From NCBI GenBank assembly GCA_022497155.1, contig MU385781.1, positions 1-64,000 on the forward strand: a stretch of 64,000 nt of DNA. The letters run 5' to 3'. The position numbers and the translations under genes are program-made. Of the stretch, positions 58,873 to 64,000 are shown in pieces (the stretch's first letter is position 1; each line of letters starts with the position of its first letter). The notes beneath the pieces are model-generated. The model was not told where the DNA came from. It ran no database searches and saw nothing but the letters and a program-made list of their open reading frames with translations. This DNA comes from Whalleya microplaca (taxonomy: Eukaryota > Ascomycota > Sordariomycetes > Xylariales > Xylariaceae).

Positions 58873-61555
58873 TCAATGCAGCCCGACGAGGCGGCGGTTC
58901 TTGGTCTGCAGCTGGCGGAACTTCTTGTCGAGCGCCTCGTGCTGCTTCTTGGACTGGCCCCACGCGGCCTCGGCGTCCTCGACGCTCATAAGCGGCGTGC
59001 TGCCGATGGCCGGCGACGGCCCGCTGCCGTCCGGGCTGTCGTAGCCGGGGTAAGCGGCAGCATCGGCCGTCCCCACCGACGGGAAGTCGTCGCCGGCGCG
59101 GCCGGAGAACATCTTGCGCTGGTCCTCGGCCGAGTTGCCGTCGGTCGAGGAGGAGGGGTAGATCCAGGGGGCCAGCTGCTGCAGGTTGACGTTCTTGCCG
59201 AAGTTGGGGTTGGGGGAGGAGGAGGAGGACGAGCCCGAGCCCATCGACTTGTAGCTGCTGAGGTTCAGCGACGGCAGCACGTGCTGGTTGATGCAGCTGA
59301 TCGCCTCCTCGCGGTGCATCTTCCCGACCGGGTCGCTGGGGTAGTTGTCGGGGCCCGACGGGAAGTAGGACGGCGTCCCGTTAGGCACGGCTCGGTTCTT
59401 CACGAGGCTGAAGCCCGTCGCGGGTGCGTATCGAGGCGCGGAGAAAGCAGTAGGGCGGACGCTGTCGGCCCTCAAGAGATCTTGAAGCTCTAGAAAGAGG
59501 TTTGCTTCATCTTCGGTTAGGTTGAGCAGACAGTCTCCGTTAGGGGTCAGGAGTACGGGGTGCTCATTCACGGTCTTTCGAACGGGCTGGAATGCAATCA
59601 GTTTTTCCTCATCTTCCTTTGTGACAATTGCCTTTAAAGTAGGTGGAAGAGAAATTGAGGCATTGCCTACAGAGTCGGAACGATAGCCCTGTATAGATCT
59701 AAAGAAGCTAATTGCCTCCGGATCAGAAAGCTCACCACCCTCGACGATAGCCCGCAGCACGTCTCGGAGATTGGGAATATCACCAATATCTTCGTCCACA
59801 GGCTGTTCCTGCTTCGTCTCCGTGGTGTGACTGACATAATCAGGTGTCAGGACCGTGGTCTTCGTTGACTCGTTCAGCTTGATAGACGTGTCGACAGCGG
59901 TAGGGCTTCTAGGAGGACTTTTAACATCCCTGCTCTTCGCCTCTCTAACCCTGGGTGATTCGGCAATCGGCGTAGCATCCTTGGCGCGTTTTCCGGTCTT
60001 GTTAATCTCGTCTGATGGCGACTTAATATTGGCCTTTTGCGGCTCAGGCATGTCCGCTTGTGAGTCTGCAGCGCTGGGGGTCTCGGGACGACTGGGTGCG
60101 ATACTCGCAGAGGTAGTCTTCCTTTCCTTCTTCTGCTTCTTCTTCCTTCCGAGGATCGGAGCTATCTCCACCTCTGGCTCTACCGGTTTGGTCTCCGCAA
60201 TCTGAGCGGCGGCCTCCTTCGAAGCTTCTTTACGTTGTTTGCGCTGTTGACTCTTCGTAGTTTGGCGGACAGATGCCGAGCCCACCTTGATGGGCGGCGG
60301 AGAGCTGCTTCGAGATGCAGAGATGGACGCGCTTATAATCGACGCAGTGTCCGAGACGTTCTCGCTCGCAGGTGTTGCAGGGCGATGGCCTGCACTACCT
60401 ATGCCGGCAGCCCGAATTGAGGCGGCTGCGGCTGGCGGTATATGAATAGGAGGAGTCTCCGCCCTGGGAGTTTGTACTAGACGAAGAGTCTTGGGACCAG
60501 CCTTCGCCATGGGAGACGAGACGCTTGTGGGTGTTGGCGTAGGCAAGGTGGAGGCTCCCTGAGCTTTATTAGGTTGAGTGATACTCGAAGAGACATGATT
60601 AGACGATCTATCTGTCCCACCAGTCGTTTCACCGAGACCTACTTGTGCAACGGTTTTCGTGGCAGCCGCGATATCGAGCGTACCCGGAACCGGACGCTTG
60701 TCGGGCTTGTGGACAGTCTTCCCCAATAACGCTTTTCCTGTCGTGTCACCTGCCGTCTTCCTACTGACAGGCGTTTTCGTGGACTGCGAAGGCTTCGATG
60801 GCAAAGCAGGGGTTACCTTTGGGGGCGAGGCTGTCTTCACCGAATCGAGCGCGGGGAAATCTTCTTCCTGTAGGACACCCTTTCCTTTCGGCGTCTTCGA
60901 CGAGGCTTGGGCAGCAATATCCTGTGACAAGCCGCTCTTCGCGGCGAGTTCCTTGATGCTCTTCTTGGCCTCACTTCCGATAGCAAGAGTTTCATCCTTC
61001 ACACCCGAACCAATCGGCTTCATAGTTGTCTTGGGTACGAGCGGAGTCACCGGCCGCGGGGGAGCAGGCGATTTTATAGGCGCCGCGATTACTCCCGACT
61101 GGCTTGGTGGACCGATGATCGACATGCTCTCGCCAAATTGCATCGGAGGATGCGAATGGCCGAAGCCAAGCCCAGGCGGCACGGACGGTGTCCGCACACT
61201 GCCATCGAGGAACGACAGATGGCTCTCATCAGCCGGGTCAGTATCCGCTACTAGGGCATCGACGGACGATTCGTCAAGTGGTAGTAGCTCATCATCTAGA
61301 GACACAAATACGTTAGCTACTGATATCAATCAAATATTGGGCTACAGAGTGAAATGGACAGAAAGAGCAGGGCGTCACATCACAAGCTTCCATCGTCGTC
61401 TTCCACAAAAGTTATACATGATGAGGACACCAATAATAAGGGGGAAATATGCTATATTGACCAGCCTCACGAGCGTGGTCTAGAGGCTCGATCTGCGCGT
61501 TAACGTACATGAGGAACTTGGTGGAAGACGACGATGGCTTGCCTGACGTGACCAT
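58873..61555 (-). CDS. NOT4-type C-terminal half, or a separate adjacent gene
   Basis: The main exon is 61295-58873. It begins after TCTCTAG with DELLPLDESSVDALVADTDP and encodes about 807 residues. Features are a PPGLG motif, a long Ser/Pro/Thr/Lys-rich disordered region, LQEEDFPALDS, a basic patch (GRKKKQKKERK), a conserved-looking block near the end (DIGDIPNLRDVLRAIVEGGELSDPEAISFFRSIQGY, NLTEDEANLFLELQDLLRADS, KMHREEAISCINQHVLPSLNLSSYK), and a terminal coiled coil (EDAEAAWGQSKKQHEALDKKFRQLQTKNRR). Long fungal NOT4 proteins reach about 1500-1650 residues, so this may be the second half of NOT4. A donor at 61926 (caa g|GTGGGT) would join it in frame across 631 nt. Alternatively a first exon 61555-61471 (MVTSGKPSSSS) makes it independent, 835 residues. 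The coordinates follow the second model. It ends TGA-CTA. Confidence 0.6.
61390..61537. repeat. Perfect 17-bp inverted repeat
   Basis: ccatcgtcgtcttccac at 61390-61406 and its exact reverse complement at 61521-61537, 114 bp apart. It lies between the two NOT4-type coding blocks, either inside an intron or across a 5' exon. Confidence 0.85.
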
Positions 61556-61873
61556 TTGACCGAATGATGCGTAAAAGGAAAAAAAAAAAGACAAGCGAAT
61601 AGTGCCAGAAATATCTTCTGAAATGGCAAAGCCCTGGTCGAGAAGCCCCGTCGTTTCCAAGAGCAAGTGGACGCCAAATGCAACCCAGACCCATCCTGAG
61701 TCATGCCTCTGCAATGCTCGCTTTCAAACAATGTGGTGGAATAATCCGATTATCTCCCTGACCCTTCCCGAAGTGACCTTTAACGCCCCATACGCAACCT
61801 CGCGGAAGCCAAACAAAAAAAAGTATCAATCGGCTACCTTTACTCCACATCCACAAGCTCTATGACACAGGGC

Positions 61874-64000
61874 CTACCACCTGCCGTATCCGCCACTGCC
61901 ATACATCATGTTCGGGTTGTACCCACCTTGGGTTTGACCACCATACATCCCCTGTCCAACTCCGGCGTTGTTGCCCTGTTGATGCTGCATTCTCGCCTGC
62001 AGGATACTCGGGTCCGCAAGATCAACTAAGCCACTCCCCCCAGAGGAGGAAGTGTTAGCGTGTCTGTGCTTCTTCCCCTTCTTCTTCTGCTTAGGTCCGA
62101 AGTCTTGGAAAGCTCCAGGCTGGGTACCATAGAGCGATGCCAGGAGGCCCGGAGCCGGAGCAGGAGCAGGGCTGGAGGTAGAGGAAGGGTACTGGTTGTG
62201 AAAAGAAGAGAATAACTCACGCTTTCCCGTATCATGGGCCTGGCTACCGCCCGCGCCCCTTCCCCGAATCAAAGACTGTAAGAGCTCGCTCGAGTTGTCC
62301 TTGGATGCGGCGCCGAATGCCGACCCTCCAAAAGAATGGCCTTGGCCAAACATACCGCCGCCAATGGGCGGTGTACCGGTCGACTTTAAGCCGGGCGGAG
62401 GACCCGGCATCGATGACGGATATAACTGGCTACCGGGCTGTGACCGATACGCCGACGGCATCATGGATGATTGCTGCGCCATGTACCTCGGGTCCGCCGC
62501 CGACTTCACGTTGACCGAGCTGGAACTGTTCTCATTCGCAAAGCTGAACCTGGATTGCTGACGGGTATGTCCCTGGCCTTGAAAGAGAGAAGATGGTTGT
62601 GACGAGATACCCGGTGGCATCTGATCAGCAAAGCTGCTCTGAGGACGGACGAAGAGTTGCTGTTGCAGTGCCATCGTACGATTGCTGATAGAACCGGCAC
62701 TCGGAGATGTTTGCCCATAACCAGACAGGGACGTCCCGAACAGGTCGTTTGTACCAGTTCGCTGTATCGGTGGCTGCGCCGGGTTCCGTCTTTGGTCATA
62801 ACGAACACTTTCATGAACCTGGTCTCGATCTTCAGGCTCTCCGCCGAGTGCGAGACTACCGCTTTCAGGCTCACCTTCAGATGGCTCAAGGTTGTCGACA
62901 GGCTCTTCCTGTTCTTCCAAGCGATTCTCGTCTTCATCCCTTATAACACGTCTTCGTTCGCCGCCATTGATGTCGAACAGAGGTGGATACGAATCGCTGG
63001 CATGCTTAGGCGGCACAAATGCGCTTGCAGAGCACGAAGAGAGCATCTTCATAATGGCACTAAAATCAAGCACGTCTTGCTTGGTGCTAGACACGGTTTT
63101 CGTACTCGAAGTGGCGGCTGGAGCAGCACTATCGGTAGCTGTTGACTTCTCGGCTTTCCGGCTCGTCGGAGCGGGTGCCTCTGCGGGCGCGGTAGTCGTA
63201 GCCTCCTCGGATTCTTGCGCAGACTCGGCCGTGACAGGCAATGACGTCGATATAGCAGGACTCGAGGTGGCACCACTCGTAGCATGGCTACCTCTTCTAC
63301 TTCGCTGCTGCGTTGTACGTGCCCAGTTGGCAGATGCAGGCAGGATCGGCCCATCACCAGCATCCGAGCCCTCCTTGCTCGATGTGCGAACCATGGGTTG
63401 TGCCCCTGCAGGTGGCGCAGGGGCAGGCGCCTGATGTCGCGACGTAGAACGGGACGATGAGGCGGCATTGGAGAGCGGACGTTGGGTATGTACACTATTC
63501 AAAGATGAGAGGTCCTGCCGCGAATAGCTATCTTCCTCGTCGCCAAGTTCATGCAAGAACATGCACTGGCGATTTCCACATTGTTCATGCCTCAGCCATG
63601 CCGAACAATATTTGGTGGTTCCTAATTGTGCCTTGAGGACGCGATCACCATTCTGCGAGCCGTGAACAGCCTGTATGCACCTAGCAGCATCCTCCTTCTT
63701 CTCGAACGTTACGTAGATTCCGAGGGACTGAGGCTGACCGTCAGAAGACTTGCGATTACTAATGGAAATCTTCTGTATGTTGCCATATTGACCGAAGAAC
63801 TCGGGTTTGCGTAACGTCTTCAGCAACTCGTCTTCGCGAACAGTGGGTGTCAACCCCGTTACGTAGACAAGGTTCTTCTGCACAACGCGGACGCCTTGGA
63901 GGTTTTTGCGATTCTCTTTCTCGGCCTCGCGCTTCTGTACCTCCTTCTGACGTTGTTCTGTCGCTCGCTTCTTCTGATTCTTCTGGATATTGGCCCGGAA
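61874..64000 (-). CDS. not4: CCR4-NOT E3 ubiquitin ligase NOT4, N-terminal part off the window edge
   Basis: The frame is open from the right edge to TAG at 61874. It starts within NIQKNQKKRATEQRQKEVQKREAEKENRKNL, the linker that follows the RING finger in NOT4; the RING itself must lie beyond 64000. Next is the RRM (QKNLVYVTGLTPTVREDELLKTLRKPEFFGQYGNIQKISI, then LGIYVTFEKKEDAARCIQAVHGSQNGDRVLKAQLGTTKYC). It is followed by the CCCH-type zinc finger CSAWLRHEQCGNRQCMFLH and GDEEDSYSRQDL. The rest is low-complexity, Ser/Gln/Gly-rich with PPGL and a KKKGKKHRH patch, ending GYGRW. NOT4 ubiquitinates ribosome and proteasome-linked substrates and works in the CCR4-NOT complex in translation quality control. 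Whether the protein ends here or continues to 58873 is unresolved. Confidence 0.93.
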   Translation of the reverse strand, partial: FRANIQKNQKKRATEQRQKEVQKREAEKENRKNLQGVRVVQKNLVYVTGLTPTVREDELLKTLRKPEFFGQYGNIQKISISNRKSSDGQPQSLGIYVTFEKKEDAARCIQAVHGSQNGDRVLKAQLGTTKYCSAWLRHEQCGNRQCMFLHELGDEEDSYSRQDLSSLNSVHTQRPLSNAASSSRSTSRHQAPAPAPPAGAQPMVRTSSKEGSDAGDGPILPASANWARTTQQRSRRGSHATSGATSSPAISTSLPVTAESAQESEEATTTAPAEAPAPTSRKAEKSTATDSAAPAATSSTKTVSSTKQDVLDFSAIMKMLSSCSASAFVPPKHASDSYPPLFDINGGERRRVIRDEDENRLEEQEEPVDNLEPSEGEPESGSLALGGEPEDRDQVHESVRYDQRRNPAQPPIQRTGTNDLFGTSLSGYGQTSPSAGSISNRTMALQQQLFVRPQSSFADQMPPGISSQPSSLFQGQGHTRQQSRFSFANENSSSSVNVKSAADPRYMAQQSSMMPSAYRSQPGSQLYPSSMPGPPPGLKSTGTPPIGGGMFGQGHSFGGSAFGAASKDNSSELLQSLIRGRGAGGSQAHDTGKRELFSSFHNQYPSSTSSPAPAPAPGLLASLYGTQPGAFQDFGPKQKKKGKKHRHANTSSSGGSGLVDLADPSILQARMQHQQGNNAGVGQGMYGGQTQGGYNPNMMYGSGGYGRW

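Noticed and set aside
58721..58963. 80-residue frame on the minus strand
   Set aside because: It is another frame over the end of the NOT4-type block, low in complexity. The TGA-CTA extension is in a different frame and is reported instead.
1..64000. tRNA, rRNA or CRISPR features
   Set aside because: No box-B-like GGTTCGAATCC in a foldable context, no rRNA-like block and no spaced repeats were found. CRISPR is not expected in a fungus.

Overview
The window is nuclear DNA from a filamentous ascomycete, most likely a Sordariomycete. Genes are split by short introns (about 50-120 nt) with GTRNGT donors and CTRAC-type branch points. The recognisable genes are fungal housekeeping and signalling genes: NRAMP, OPI3, RXT2, TRAPPC11, NAPE-PLD, a CUE/Smr nuclease, NMNAT, NPC1/Ncr1, KCH, VIVID and NOT4. 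Exon boundaries given here were read by hand from splice signals and reading-frame continuity, so they are predictions.

Layout. 1-4.6 kb: a 90-base poly-C run, low-complexity DNA, one weak 170-residue gene and a strong hairpin, with little else. 4.7-16.5 kb: dense housekeeping genes, namely an NRAMP metal transporter (-), the phospholipid methyltransferase OPI3 (-), the Rpd3L subunit RXT2 (-) and, divergent from it, TRAPPC11 (+). 16.8-26.1 kb: an accessory stretch with a DUF7708/STAND-like gene carrying an in-frame stop (-), a divergent AAA+ ATPase with a DUF7025-type region (+), a C2H2 zinc-finger fragment (+) and a hypothetical gene (-) that appears to be truncated near its 3' end by a 532-bp inverted-repeat transposable element. 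26.8-36.0 kb: NAPE-PLD (+), a Cue2-like CUE/Smr protein (+), NMNAT (+) and a low-complexity hypothetical (+). 36.5-45.9 kb: NPC1 (-), a pyridoxamine-oxidase-like/ferredoxin-reductase fusion (-) and a KCH potassium channel (-). 48.5-51.1 kb: a pseudokinase (+) and a small roadblock-like protein (+). 51.1-58.7 kb is gene-poor and holds only a three-exon vivid orthologue (-). The right end is the NOT4 locus (-), which leaves the window at base 64000 before its RING domain.

Neighbouring genes do not form an obvious pathway or biosynthetic cluster. The strongest unusual signals are: (1) the inverted-repeat element that supplies the stop codon of the 24.9-26.1 kb gene, with the severed tail still in frame on its far side; (2) a TGA-CTA stop context followed by 58 open codons with a hydrophobic segment at the end of the NOT4 3' half; (3) a 17-nt micro-exon in OPI3; (4) loss of both catalytic aspartates in the 48.5 kb kinase-like protein; (5) a single nonsense codon in the DUF7708 gene.
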